A stretch of 64,000 nucleotides of DNA from Hedera helix (taxonomy: Eukaryota > Streptophyta > Magnoliopsida > Apiales > Araliaceae), in NCBI GenBank assembly GCA_947179155.2, contig OX359270.1, forward strand, positions 5,964,077 through 6,028,076, in the 5' to 3' direction. Of the stretch, positions 23,640 through 36,058 are shown in pieces. A model generated the notes under the pieces. That model saw only the letters and a program-made list of their open reading frames with translations. It searched no databases and was not told the origin of the DNA. Both the position numbers and the translations under genes were made by a program. Numbering within the stretch: position 1 is the first letter of the stretch; each line of letters starts with the position of its first letter.

Positions 23640-25083
23640 CAGAGCTAAGAAAACGCGACTTAGGTCGAGGTTCGAATCAGATCCCGAAGGCCCCGGCTAA
23701 TCCGGATGAGCGGATTCTCATCCAGATTCGACCACTTCCTGATAGCTTGTAAGTTATATAGTTAACATATTAGAATTGTTGTAGATACCTTATTTAAATT
23801 GTTTTAGATATTAAAATAAAAGTCCTTATCTTTAATGTAAATTATTGTATATTTTAGTGATTTTGCAGATCATAAGATTGTGAAGTGTATTTCACAATTA
23901 TATTTACAGAATTGGCCTACGTCAGTGATTACATGGACGAGCACGCCTCTTGCCCACAAAGATGTAGTATGGACTGAATTTCAGGTATTTTTTTTTATTC
24001 TGTAAGATAGTTTAATTATTGAACTAATATTATTTTGTAGAATGTTGTTAAATATTATTATTATAGTATTTTTATTTGCAGAAATGGTATAGATGGGACG
24101 ACGCGCATGCAACAATAATACAGACACTTTTTTTGTCAAAAGTACGCCGTCCGAACTAAAGATAACTTGAACAAAGAAAGACAGAAAGACCTGCAGAATG
24201 CTCAGATTGATAATCCAGGAGAGGCTGAGCAGTACATGCATAAGTATTGCCCTTGGTGGTGTGCGTAGCCCATACGAGCTGACATGTGTGAGCAGTGGAA
24301 ATCTGCGAGCTGTGCTAAGTGACACAGGACTGCTGCCACAAACAGAGCCTCAGATGCACCTGAAGGCGAAAAGGCAAAATGTACCTATAGGGGCGACAAT
24401 ATCTTACAGCTATAGCATATTGCTGCCAAGGTACATATTTTGTAAAATATTTTTGAATTTTATGTTTACAGTCATTATATTAGTATAAGATCATGTGATT
24501 AATTTATGTTATGTATGGATTTTGAGTTATATTTCTAGGAGACAGAGTCCCAAGGTCAGTCTATCCATTGGTTGGATGTGTACATGGCCACCCACGATGG
24601 TATACCAAAGGCACTCCAGATATGTGTAAGTTTTTATAAATTGATATGTTATTTATAATTTTTAACGTCAGTAGTTCATTAGCTTAATTAATTATTTAAT
24701 TATAACCTATTTAATTTTTAACCTGATGATAGGATAATTATAACGCATTAATAGACGAGCGTTATCCTGCTGGCACCATGCTGCCGCGGATAGATTAAGA
24801 ATTGTGGGAAAGGGTATTAGTTGTGAAGAAAAGTTACGTCAAAGGCCAAGAACAACGACACCAACCACCTATCAGTGGCACGGGAAGGTCTACTACGTAG
24901 TCTACTCAAACATCAGGCCACGCGAACACGATGCATACTGCTGCTAACTGTGTCAGAGCTATTTGTCAAGATCGTGAGCTTCTTCGTATATTAGGCGCAC
25001 AACTACAGTCTCTGGGACCTGATGAGTTAACATATGCAGTGGCGCCTGCAGCACAACAACATGATGACTACAATGTAATATAG
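23640..25083 (+). pseudogene. Plant En/Spm (Ptta-type) transposon protein, decayed
   Basis: Exon-like blocks on the plus strand: KRDLGRGSNQIPKAPANPDE (about 23650-23750); FADHKIVKCISQLYLQNWPT with TPLAHKDVVWTEFQ (23860-23985); KWYRWDDAHATIIQ, then after a frameshift NLNKERQKDLQNAQIDNPGE (24081-24260); IRADMCEQWKS and later ATNRASDAPEGEK (24262-24430); ETESQGQSIHWLDVYMATHD (24540-24628); and a last exon with DNYNALIDERYPAGTMLPRI ending at TAG 25083. This order matches PF03004 (Transposase_24) proteins of plant CACTA elements. Stops (for example near 24796) and a frameshift near 24130 break it. Confidence 0.65.
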
Positions 25084-25497
25084 TACTTGGTACTTACAAT
25101 GACTCAAATTACTTAATTAATATAAATTTAACATTATTTTAGTTTTTTATTTTATAGGCCTGTTTGGACGAGGATGCGTGAAAACGTTTTTTATTCTCCT
25201 ATTCGTCTTTTTTTTTATTTGTGTTTTTATTAGTTTATGCATAGATATAGTATTTATATTCTAATCACTTTTGTATATAAACTTTAAGTTAGTTGGTTTA
25301 TATTTCAGTTCGAATGGATTGCATTTGATATATTCTTTTTTGAAATATATAATGAATGCATGTGATATTATGAATGCGTGTGGGACTTACTATATATATA
25401 TGAACAGCTGTGTATTGGGATATAAAACAGGTATAAATAGGGACATTTTTTGGGGGAAATTCACAAAATAGGTAAAAAAAAATAAAAAATCCTTGGT

Positions 25498-25628
25498 ATC
25501 AGCGACCACACGCAACCGCTGATATATTTCAGCGACCACAATTTTTACCTCACATCAGCGACTGCATGGGGTCGCTAATATATTTTTAGCGACTGATAGT
25601 ATCAGCGACCGTATGCAGTCGCTAAATG
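25498..25628. repeat. AGCGACC subterminal repeats (right)
   Basis: Copies of ATCAGCGACCACA and GTCGCTAATATAT in both orientations, following an AT-rich 3' untranslated stretch (25084-25497). This is the normal order at the 3' end of a CACTA element. A GA-rich, CT-complementary leader with a (GA)n run (about 25845-25868) follows at 25680-25890. Confidence 0.7.
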
Positions 25629-25921
25629 TGAAACCACTTGACAACCACGTCAGCTTAAAGCTGAGTCATATATAACATACCAGACAGAAGACGGAGAAGA
25701 AGGAGAGGCAATAAGAAGTAGGAGAGACAGCAAGGATAGGGGAGGCAACAACAGCGGTGGGGATATATTCTACGGCTAGGTTGGCTATTGGTGGCTGAGT
25801 GGAGGTGTAGTGGGTGGACTACGACGAGTGAGAGAGAGGTAGTGAGATGAGAGAGAGAGAGAGAGAGCTAGGTGAGAGATAGAGACTGAGATGGCTGAAG
25901 AAAACGAGACTGAAAATATGT

Positions 25922-26214
25922 TTTATAATTTATTTTCGACGAAAATTCCGTCAAGAATAACTCCCTCGGATTTAAAATTATTCTCGATGGAATTTTCGTC
26001 GATAATAGTTGTACTTCCGTCGAACATTACAATGGCGCTAGCGAGAAAGTTGGCGCCAATGGGTGAGTATCATTTTCGACGAAATTTCGTTTATATTACG
26101 ATATTTATGAGGGAATTATTTTCAACACAATATTCGGTCTAAATTAAATTAATTTTGAAGGAATTTATTTCGTCGGCAATAATTTCGTTGGAATTAGCCA
26201 GTTTTCTTGTAGTG
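25922..26214. repeat. Right subterminal repeats and terminus of the 3308-26214 CACTA
   Basis: TTTTCGACGAAAATTCCGTC-type words repeat up to the terminus AGTTTTCTTGTAGTG at 26214. A short open frame through it (25891-26142) is not a gene. Confidence 0.75.
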
Positions 26215-26234
26215 ACACTTACCTCTGTTTTGAC

Positions 26235-27536
26235 TGTTGTTTCTTCATTTCTTACTTAGTAATTCACACGCAAGTATACATGATCGACTAGTAATATATA
26301 GCAAGCAAGGTATCGTTCCCACAAAGAATTACTTTTAATAATTACCAACTACTAATATTATATCAAATCAATCTTATTTAAACTAATGATTTAAATTATC
26401 AAACTAAAAACACATAATTAAAATTAACAACTAAACTTATTGACCAATGATTAAAATGCAGATTAAGACAACTTAATATTACAAATTTCTCTGATGTTTC
26501 ATTTAAAATTAATTAATTAAACTGAATTGTTAACCGATAATTCATTAGTATTTATACACCTCTTTCGATGGTCATATAAACAAATCATTCAAAATCTACC
26601 ACTATGGGAATAGAATTAAAAAGGAACACCATAGCTAAATAAACCACTATATTCATATGTGAAATATATTAGATAAGAATTTTAATATTAGACTCTTTTA
26701 TTGGTTACATAAGATATATAGGTATATTCATATCTTATACATGATTCATGTATCTCGTCACACGCAGAATACACAAACATATGCTATCATATTCAAATCT
26801 AAACCTATACTCTATCTCCTAATTTCGTGTAGGTTATCCCATTAATTGTTGATCAGACAATTAAACACTAAAACACAAAACATGATAAATGATCCATAAA
26901 TAATTAACAATAATTAAAAAGAGAGAGATTAATTTAAACTGTGCACTAAGTTCCATTCCAATCTTAATTAAAAATTTAGTTCATAGCGTAAAAAAAACAT
27001 CATCCAATTAATAACTAGAAGCATCCTAAGATTACAAAAAATAAATATTAAGAGAAGAATAGAAAAACTATAGTAACAGCTTCATTTTCCACGCTTAGAC
27101 TCTTGATCTTTGTAAATCCTTCTTGTGCTCTTCCTTTGCGTTCCTCCATAAATCTGAATTTTTCTCCTTGTTTCAACAACTCAAAACAACTCTCCAAGTT
27201 GGTATTTATATGGAGTTTTCAAAATAACGTAATTGCATCCTGTTGGTATCAAAATCCTACTCTAAATCTAAAAATTAAGCAAAATCCTCTTTGTTGGAAA
27301 ACTGTCTGGCACTGCGGCGCCATCCACAAGCTTAATCCAGGCGTTGCGGCACCGTGCAATGGCATTGTAATCACAATTTTGCTATTCTTCAATTTTTAAG
27401 CCCAAAATCGCCTATTTTCCCCTCCTTGCTCCTGCTTGCAATAATACATAGAAAAAAAAAGTACCTAAAAATACTTAAAGTTTGCAAAATATTAAGCCTA
27501 AAAATTCTAATTTGTAGGTATAAAACTCACTCATCA
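26235..27536 (-). repeat. 3' LTR of the gypsy element
   Basis: Minus-oriented. TGTTG at 26235 pairs with TGTTG at 37757; the other end TCATCA at 27536 pairs with ATCA at 39074. A TATA box on the minus strand (CTCCATATAAATACC, 27201-27215) is conserved in the 5' LTR. GC-richer sequence near 27310-27355 contains repeated GCGGCGCC-like words. Confidence 0.8.
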
Positions 27537-27551
27537 AATACCCCCAAACTT
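27537..27551 (-). other. Polypurine tract of the gypsy element
   Basis: On the minus strand AAGTTTGGGGGTATT immediately precedes the 3' LTR start. This primes plus-strand DNA synthesis in LTR retrotransposons. A mutated version sits beside the older LTR at 15757. Confidence 0.75.
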
Positions 27552-28704
27552 AAATAATTGTTTGTCCTCAAGAAAAACACAAACAAACACTAAAACAAAT
27601 AAAACTCTACCAAACTACTAACATGAAAACCTAATGACCTTGAGCAATGAATTAATATGTAAATCAAAAATGGACCTCAAAGATTCTTTAGTAATAACTC
27701 CAACAAAACTTCAAAATCATACATCATCAATAACTCAACATATCATCAATCTCATCACGCTTTTAACCCTTTTCGTGTGTGAATCCAATGCATTAAACTA
27801 GTTAAAACTCAGATAAATTCATGAATTAAAATGCCCCAATAAAGTTATTTAACAAATAAAGAATTACAATTCACCTTTATACACTTACTTTTTACCCATC
27901 TCTTTTATCCTTACCACGAGTGTGTTTTACGCTCAATCTCGCTTTATGCATAATTCTTTTCTTTTTGTTTTTTCTTTTATTTTCTTTTGACATGTGCAAT
28001 GTTTATTTTTCTTAGGTTTGTCACCGTTACCCATGTAAAGACTTTCGACCAATAACTCCCAAATCAGTTGACTTTAGGGAAGTAGGTATAAAAATACCCC
28101 TAAGGACTTACTTATTCGAGTAACAAAGGCCACAAAAACAGACTAGTCACACTGCTTATAACCATCATATTTTTTAGTGTGAAATTTTTTATTCGATGAA
28201 CATTAAAGTAGTTATATATATATGCATTATTTATTTAAGACATGATCAAATAAGTTATAAAGGATAATCATATCTTTATAAGCCTCTAATCCCACGAACC
28301 TATTCCAAGTTTCAACTAGCTTAACACACGGAATAAGTGCATGTATGTACCAAAGGCCTCATGCAAAGCAAAAACTAAGTAATCAGATTTTTATCATTAA
28401 CCAATTTTATTTTTCTCTAACGATCAAAACATTGCTCAAACCTAAAAAAAACTAAAACAAACATATATGCATAATTACTAAATGTAATAAAATAAAACAT
28501 TGGCTATAAACATATTACTAAATGCATAACAACTAATAAATATGAAATAAATACTAAATGCACTCCTACATGCATGCTTATGACAAAAACTAAACTAAAA
28601 TATAACACAAATAAAATAGATAAAACACCCCCAAACATAGAATGAACAATGTCCTCATTATGAGACTAAAGTAGATAAAGAACAAAGGACCCCCTACTGA
28701 ACGC
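27552..28704 (-). other. 3' internal non-coding region of the gypsy element
   Basis: AT-rich, with CCTCAAGAAAAAC, TAAAACTCAGATAAATTCAT and ACGAGTGTGTTTTACGCTCA landmarks shared with 15757-16985. Ends near CCCCCAAACATAGAATGAAC (28630). No coding sequence seen. Confidence 0.6.
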
Positions 28705-29951
28705 TGTTGTCCGATTTAAATAATGGCAATTACACACAAGTATATGCGATCAACAAGTAATATAGTAACAAGAAGGATGTTGAACCCACAAAGAACAAGT
28801 ACTAATAATAATCTCACTTATCAAATTTATATCAACTCAATTTTATTTAAGTTATAGTAAATTTAGATTATAAAATAATTAAAACTAAAACTAAATAACA
28901 AGATCGAATACCAGATATCAAAAAGCTTAAGATTATAACTTTTCCAATTGCATCACAAAAATATCATCATCTTAATTTCAATTAATTAATCATATGAATT
29001 GTTAACTGAGATTGTGTATCTATTCATTAACCTCTTGCAATAATTAATAAAAAGATCTATCCCAATTTATAATGCTATAATTCTATGCAAAATATCTTGA
29101 AACATAATTATTAACATCAAACTCTTAATATGTTACATGTGGCATACATATATATTCATCATACACACTATCATACTACTCTTCCTAGAAAAAATAAACA
29201 AGTTCACACATTATTATATCCAGATCTATTCTTAGATTTTTTTTCTCAATTCTATCGAAGAAATCAAACAACTGTTGGCCAAATAATTATAAATACGCAC
29301 AAGATATAATAAACAATTCAAAATTGATTAATCAATTGAAACAAAGATAAATCAATTAGAGTTTAAACAACGGTTGCATTGTAATATTAAATTATAATTT
29401 AGTTCTACATCATATTGAAAACCATCATCATAAATATAAAGAAAAAACATTCAAAAGTTCAAAGATAAAAGCAAAAAGAAATAGAGAAAACTCTATTGAA
29501 CTCTATCTGTCTCCCTAGCCTTCACTTTTGACTACTATAATCTTCAGCTAAATCTTTAAGTCTCCAAAAGGTGCCATCTAATCTTCAGTTAATTCCATCT
29601 AATAATGCCCTTAAGTATTGTCATTAAACCCTCCTAGAAGCCCTTGAGACGTAGCAGTATCAAAGTCCTTATTAGATCTAACTTCTACTAAACGAGCAAA
29701 CCACCTCAACTAAGTTCGCTGACCACGACCCTGACCATGGAAATGTATTGTGGGAATTCGCCCCGGCCATGACCAAATTTCAAAATTTTCAAAAATGCAA
29801 TTATGCTCCAAATTTTCCATTTTGAAACCCGTGCCATTTTCTGCAAAATAAACATAAAAACACCTAAAATGCACTTAAAAATACTTAAAGATAGCAAATA
29901 ATTACGCTCAAAAGCACCCAATTTGTAGGTATAAAACTCACTCATTAAACA
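28705..29951 (-). repeat. Third, diverged LTR copy of the same family inside the gypsy element
   Basis: Begins TGTTG at 28705 and ends near CACTCATTAAACA (29951). Shared with the other LTRs: CACACAAGTATATGCGATC, the AGTAATA block, GTAGGTATAAAACTCACTCA. It is clearly more diverged than the 26235/37757 pair. It may be a nested solo LTR or the 3' LTR of an older element that supplied the ORF at 29955-31018. No target duplication identified. Confidence 0.6.
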
Positions 29952-29954
29952 TAT

Positions 29955-31018
29955 CAGTCGTCCCTGTCATCCACCTCTTCATCTAAGTCTGGTGGTGGGT
30001 AAGCCTGGAGAACTAGAGGTTCTGGAAATTGAGACAGTTTGGGATTTGCAACTCCATAACTTGCGAGCATCTGGACTAATACTGTTTTACACTTTGCATT
30101 GTAAGCCAAAATAGAGTCTTAACGTTGTGCCACATAGTCTAAACGCTAGATTATTTTTTCAATTTTCTGAGGAAGTTGTTTAGAGTCACGCCATAATTCC
30201 TCAACTATATTAAGCGGAGGCATAGAAAGCATAGAAGTTGAGGGCGTCGAAGGGTCTACAACTGCTGAATCAGAAGGAACCATGAGAAACTCAAGACCAC
30301 AAGGATTCGATATACCTCATTCTCAAACCTTGTACCTAGCTATCGTGGCATGATTTATCACTTCAATGGGTGACTACAATACTTCATCCTCACCCCTATT
30401 TAATTCATGCTCTTTTACATAAGCCATAAATCAAAGACGGGTGAGGCAAGCCACCCGATGTGGTATCTTGAAGGGCCTTTGTGCTACCTTGAAGGGCCTT
30501 TGTGATTGAAACATGAATGTCATTCCCCACATCCACATTTTTCCCGTTACAATGCAATACAGTAAAGCAGCACGTTCCTTAACCACACCACTAATATGAT
30601 GAGATGGCATTAACTTGGCGCAAAGGAAACTGTACCACGCCTTATCGTAATGACTAAGCTTTATGTAAGAGAAACTTATAGCTTCATAGGTTAATTTGGT
30701 TTTCCAATAGGTGTCGAGCTTATATAAAGCCGTGATTACCTCACTATAATCAAGCTCTTCTTGAAAATACCTTGAATAGCCTTCAAAGCAAATACTTTAC
30801 AGATTGTAATATGAGTTGAAGTCTTCATTATCAAATGAAATCATTTTACCTCGGTCGAAGACTTGATCAAACTGAGCCTCCTTTGCACTTGCATAAAACT
30901 CCTTAATGATTGTAACTACTACAGGCTGACTAATGAACTCATACCATTTTTGTTCCCTAATCATGGCTGATGTGTTCCAAAACCCAGCAAGGACATAAGA
31001 ATATGCAAAAAAAATCAC
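29955..31018 (-). pseudogene. Putative plant transposon protein (PF20167-like), decayed
   Basis: On the minus strand a 73-codon open stretch (30797-31018) reads REQKWYEFISQPVVVTIIKE and FYASAKEAQFDQVFDRGKMI. Further on come YDKAWYSFLCAKLMPSHHIS and ERAALLYCIVTGKNVDVGND, ending QAYPPPDLDEEVDDRDD and a stop near 29956. This pattern (W..F....V..EFYA, then W...L...LMPT.H...V...R..LLY.ILTGK.I.VG) is that of the uncharacterised 'putative plant transposon protein' domain found with gypsy elements. In-frame stops break it. It ends directly at the LTR at 28705-29951. Function unknown. Confidence 0.6.
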
Positions 31019-32882
31019 TTAGGCAAATTATCAAACACGTGGTGTGCAAGTTTTAACTCAACAATGAATGTTTTCCCCCAAACTTGGATTATGCCACCCA
31101 ATACTAAGTTTCTTCCAACATAACCCGATTCCATAACAATACAATTTATATGAATTAAGCCAATAAGAAATTAATCCCAAGCAATCCCAATTAATCTTGC
31201 TAGTTAATAATCCCACTTTTGAATCAAATTCTCACTGGTATGAATTAGAATTCCAACACAAGCAAATTGTCTCCCAATGAAGCACATATGAACACCCTTA
31301 TAATAAATTTTAAGGACCCTTAAATAATAATTAAAATTAATTAAATAATTAATTATTATTTAATTGACATTAAATAATAATTAAGGAGGATTAAAATTAG
31401 TAAACTATGACAATTTAAGTCTAAACATGCATTATAAAACTTGTACGAAGTAGATAAAGTGTACAAGTAAGGGATACTTGCCTGATATGTCCACTTCTTC
31501 TTCTTATAGCTTATCAACTCCCCTCATAGAGCTCGTCTTTAGCTTTGATATGATATATAATAGGTTTCATAATTCTAAACAGATCAAAAGTTACCTTACT
31601 ACAGGATTTCCTTACTGAAGCCATCCAAATTTAATTTTACAAAGGAGAAACTGTTCATATTGACAGATCAGGAACAATTATTATGGAATAATCATGAAAT
31701 ACTTACTTGTTTGGGTAGATAGGATCCAACTCGAGTAGATGAGTGTACCAAAGTATGAGCCTTGATTCCTTTAATGTGCTAGATTTGATGAAGATTGAAG
31801 TATATAGCTTGGGGTTGTTTGATTCCTTATGGGATTCAGATGTTTAGAAGAGAGTTTAAGGGTTTAGGAAGTTGAACAGGAGAATGATTAAACATATGCC
31901 CAAGCTCGTGTTCGATCAGAGTTTTTTTTTCCAGATCCGTCATAGGCGCTACGACGCCCTAAAATGAACTGGCTGGGGTACTATGTACCTTGAATTCAGT
32001 AGCTCAACAATTACCCAAGAATTGTGGCGTCGGGTTTCCTTTGTATTTGGGCATTGTGGCGCTTGAAGTCAGTGTGCAGAAAAAATCTTGGGCGCTGCAG
32101 CACAGTTTAGCTTTGTAATTTAGGTGCTACGATGCCCTTTCGAAGTATACCAACTTGTTTTGCCTCATTTTCCTCTTCTAAATGAAGTCCTAAAAACCAA
32201 TTAAAACAAGGGTTAATTAGCTTCAAGGAAACGCTAGAAGTTAAAACTAAAACTTATGAAATCTTAAGCTATTAAATCTCAAAATAAAGATAAACATGAA
32301 AATTAAGCCTTAGTTGCCTCCCAGTTAGTGCTTGCTTTAGAGTCTTCAGCCTGACTACTCCCTGTTCATTGTTAATCTGCGAGGTTGACTGAGGACTTTT
32401 GACGATCAACATCGCTGACATAGTAGTGTTTTAACCTTTGCCCATTCAATTTGAAAATTCTTTTACAATTAATTTCTTCAACCTCGACTGCTCCTTGCGA
32501 AAAAAAGTGAATGAGTAGAAATGTACCCGACCATATGTATTTAAGTTTTCCCGAAAAAAGTTTTAAATGGGAGTTATAGAGTAAGACTGTTTAGCCAAAC
32601 TCAAATTTTTGATCAATAATTTTTTTTCGTGCCACATCTTAATCTTCTCCTTGTACAGTTTTACATTCTCGTAGGCTTGCAGACGAAACTTATCCATTTC
32701 AATAAGTTACAAGAGGCATTTTTCAATCGCATCATTCAAATTGAAGTTGAGTTTCCGAATGGTCTAGTAAGCATAATGTTCCAACTCGATCAAAAGATGA
32801 CATTCTTTTCCATATATTAGTCGGTACGGTGACATCCCTATTAATTTTTTGTATACAGCCCGATAAGCCCATAGAGCATCAT
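31019..32882 (-). other. Non-coding region downstream of gypsy pol
   Basis: Contains CCTTAGTTGCCTCCCAGTTA (about 32310), a landmark often seen after pol in plant gypsy elements. A GC-richer stretch (31935-32135) with repeated GCGCTACGACGCC-like words is reminiscent of the LTR interior near 27310. A tandem AATTAAATAATTAATTATTA repeat lies at about 31320-31385. No intact ORF. Confidence 0.5.
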
Positions 32883-35800
32883 CTAACTTTCTTGACCAAT
32901 TTTTTGATTAGGATTCATCATCTTCTCGAAGATCCTCTTCACTTCTTTAAATGAAACTTTAGTTTGGTTGCTTATTTGACGGTGGTAAGATGTGGCGATC
33001 TTGTGAGTGACCCCATATTTAGCGAAAAAGGCTTCAAATTTTTTATTATAAAAGTGTGAGCCTTCGTCGCTAATGATCGCACGTGGTGTGCCAAACCTTG
33101 TGAAGATGTTCCTTCGGAGAAATTTTGTCACCACTTTTGAATCATTAGTGGGAAATATTGCTGCTTCGACCCACTTTGACACATAATCCACTACTACTAG
33201 TATAGATGAATTTTCGAAGGATGATAGGAATGGGCCCGTAAAATCTATGCCCCAAATAACAAAAATTTCCACTTCCAAAATAGTGTTCAATGGCATCTTA
33301 TGTCTTTTTGAAATATTGTCAACTCTTTGGCATCTGTCGCATCTCAACACAAAAAAGTGGGCGTCCTTGAAGAGAGTTGGCCAATAAAAACCTGATTGTA
33401 GAACCTTAGTTGTTGTTCTATCTCCCTCGTGTCCTCCATAATCTGAAGCATGGCAATGATGTAGTATGTTCTCTATTTCTTCTTGGGGTACACACATTCT
33501 CACCATTTGATCTGCACATTATTTGAACAAGAAGGGCTCGTCCCACATGTAAAACTTTACATCATGTAAAAAATTCTTTCACTGCTGACTTGTCAAATCA
33601 AGAGAAAGACATTACTCACGATGTAATTAACAAAATCTGCGTACCATGGTGCTTCCTTTTTGACAGAGAATAATTTTTCATTCAGAAAAAAAAAACATTG
33701 ATCACAGTTTCATCCCCTATCTTCTACTCAAAATTTTCTAACTAGAAAGATGATCTGCCACCTGATTTTCTATTTCCTTTCTATTGTGAATTTCCAAATC
33801 AAATCCTTGAAGTAAAAGGATCCATCGAATCAACCGCGGTTTAACATCTTTCTTTGATATCGAATACTTGATGCCTGAATGATCCGTGAAAATAATAACC
33901 TTCGAACCAACGAGATAAGAGAAAATTTTATCGAAGGCGTACACAACTACAAGAAGCTCTTTCTCAGTGGTAGTGTAATTAAGTTAGGCTTTAGATAATG
34001 TCTTGCTAGCATAATATATATCATGAAACACCTTATCTTTACGTTGGCCTATGACCGCGCCAATCGCAAAGTTGCTAGCGTCGCACATTAACTCAAAAGG
34101 TAGACTCCAATTTGGTGCAATGATCACTAAAGCAGTAATTAACTTCTTTTTCAGCACCTTAAAGGCTTCAAGGCATGATTTATCAAATTTAAATGGTAAA
34201 CCTTTCTCCAAAAGATTGCAAAGTGGCTTAGAAATCTTTGAGAAATCTTTGACGAACCTCCTATAGAATCTTACATGACTAAGGAATATTTGAATACCTT
34301 TTATAGATGTAGGCGATGATAGATTCTCAATTGTCTCAATTTTGGCCTTGTCTACCTCTGTCCCTTTTATAGAAACCTTATGCCCCAAAATAATGCCTTC
34401 TTGAATCATGAAGTGGCATTTTTCCTAATTCAAAATCAAATTTGTTTCCACACAATGTTTTAGCACAAGAATTGGGTTTTCTAAATATTAATCGAAAGAA
34501 TCCCAAAATACTGAAAAATCATCCATGAATACTTCGAGGTTATAGACGACCATGTCATAGAAAATATCCATCATACACCGTTAAAAAGTCACGGGTGCAT
34601 TACATAGACTGAAAAACGTCCTCCTACAAGTGAAAATTCCATATAGGAAAGTAAAAGTTGTCTTCTCTTGGTCCTCGGGTGCTATTACAATCTGATTATA
34701 GCCCGAATACCCATCAAGAGACGATAAAATTCGTGTCCAGCCAACCTATTTAACATTTGATCAATGAATAACAGTGGAAAGTGATCCTTATGAGTTGCTT
34801 TATTAAGTTTTCTATAATTCATGCACACTCGCCAACCCATTATTATCCTTGTCAGAATCAACTCATTGTTCTCATTAGAAACTACCGTCATTCCCCTTTT
34901 CGTCGGGGCATATTGAACCGGACTCACCCATGAACTGTCTGAAATGGGGTAAATAATGTATGCGTCAAGCCATTTGATAATTTATTTCTTCATCATCCCC
35001 TTCATAATTGGGTTTAGCTTACATTGTTGATCAATGATTAGCTTGGCATCTTCTTCAAGGAGAATCTTATGCATACAAAGTGACAGACTAATCCCCTTTA
35101 TATCCACAAAAATCCACCCCAAAGCTAATTTATATTCTCTAAGTACTTGTAGCAGCTTACTCTCTTGTAGTTCGTCTAGGGATGCCGAAATAATTATCGA
35201 CAAAGTAGATGAATCACCTAGATAAGTATACCGTAGATGACTCGGGAGAGGCTTGAGTTCCAAAATAGGTGGTTCTTCCAGTGATGATTTCACCCAAGCT
35301 ATAAATTTCCCAGTGTAATTTAATGATTTAAATTGTGACTTGATCTTATCAAATTTTGGATAAGCATCTAGCAATTGGAAAAACTCTAGCAAATTCGGGT
35401 CATTTGAAGCAGAATTACTAATAATAGAAGTCTTAAGAGGATTAAAATTAACAGTTTCCACAAGTACATCATTAATTACCTTTTTAACTAAATCAACTAG
35501 GAATCATTCTTCACTTTCCTTAAGGGATTTCATTGCCTTGAAAATATTAAATGCTACCTCTTGGTCTTGGATTCGCATTATTAGCTCACCTTTCTGTACA
35601 TCGATAAGTGTTCTCCCCGTAGTTAAAACGGACACCCAGGAATAATTAGTATATTGCGATCTTCCTCAAAATCAAGAATAATAAGATCTGTTGGGAATAT
35701 GAATTTTTCCACTTTAACCAACACATCTTCCATAATTCCCCTTGGATAAGTGAGAGATCAATCTGTCAGCTGTAATGTAACATTTATTGGAGTCGCCTAT

Positions 35801-36050
35801 TTCAAACCAAGCTATTGATAGATAGATAGAGACATCAAATTGATACTGGCTCCCAAATCACATAAGCATCGACTGAAAAATTGGCTCCCAATGGTCTTTG
35901 AGCTGTGGTGGTAACTTATTTTGTATAATTGCATTACATTTCTCTATAAGGCCCACTGTCTCAAATTCACCTAGCTTTCTTTTTTTTAACAAGATATCCT
36001 TTATAAACTTCATGTAGCTAGGCATTTATTCTAATGTATCTGCAAATGGG
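32883..36050 (-). pseudogene. Gypsy pol: protease, reverse transcriptase, RNase H, integrase (broken)
   Basis: Read on the minus strand. Protease near 35815-35875: CDLGASINLMSLSIY, the DLGAS active-site form typical of Athila/Tat elements. A linker at 34982-35461 has LKPLPSHLRYTYLGDSSTLS. Reverse transcriptase at about 34400-34930: WRVCMNYRKLNKATHKDHFP and FMDDFSVF, the YxDD catalytic box with F in place of Y. RNase H at 33738-34409: FELMCDASNFAIGAVIGQR and FTDHSGIKYSISKKD. Integrase at 32883-33506: HHCHASDYGGHEGD with CDRCQR (zinc-binding H2C2), then WGIDFTGPF and ISDEGSHFYNKKFEAFFAKY (DDE core). Several stops and frame changes separate these blocks, so it cannot make a full polyprotein. Confidence 0.85.
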
Positions 36051-36058
36051 ATGTTGAT

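Larger units (their letters stand above)
16985..25660 (+). mobile_element. Decayed CACTA element, 'AGCGACC' subterminal family
   Basis: Bounded by subterminal arrays of AGCGACC/GGTCGCT at 17025-17245 and 25498-25628, with a plus-strand En/Spm protein pseudogene near the right. Clean CACTA termini were not found: CATTGTATTC..AAAAAAAG (from about 16990) may be a mutated terminus, so limits are approximate. A 5' leader with GA-rich sequence and CCGCCGCTCG lies at 17270-17420. The element is split by an LTR-like insertion at 18317-22691. A second AGCGACC array end appears at 39470-39775. Confidence 0.5.
3308..26214 (-). mobile_element. Large nested CACTA (En/Spm-type) DNA transposon
   Basis: Left terminus CACTACAAGAAAA at 3308; the right terminus is its reverse complement ending at 26214. 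Beyond the first 13 bases the ends still match (AATTCTAACGAAATT against AATTCCAACGAAATT). The 3-bp flanks are both ACA (3305-3307 and 26215-26217), the target duplication expected for CACTA elements. Both ends carry subterminal repeats built on TTCCGTCGG/CCGACGAAA. A broken En/Spm-type protein gene lies on the minus strand near the left end, so the 5' end of the element is at 26214. The interior was later filled by a gypsy remnant, two other CACTA elements and a solo-LTR-like insertion. Strand is given for the element's own gene. Confidence 0.75.

Noticed and set aside
23981..24488. Two overlapping ORFs (114 and 96 residues) as novel genes
   Set aside because: The plus-strand one is an out-of-phase reading of the decayed En/Spm protein; the minus-strand one is its antisense shadow.
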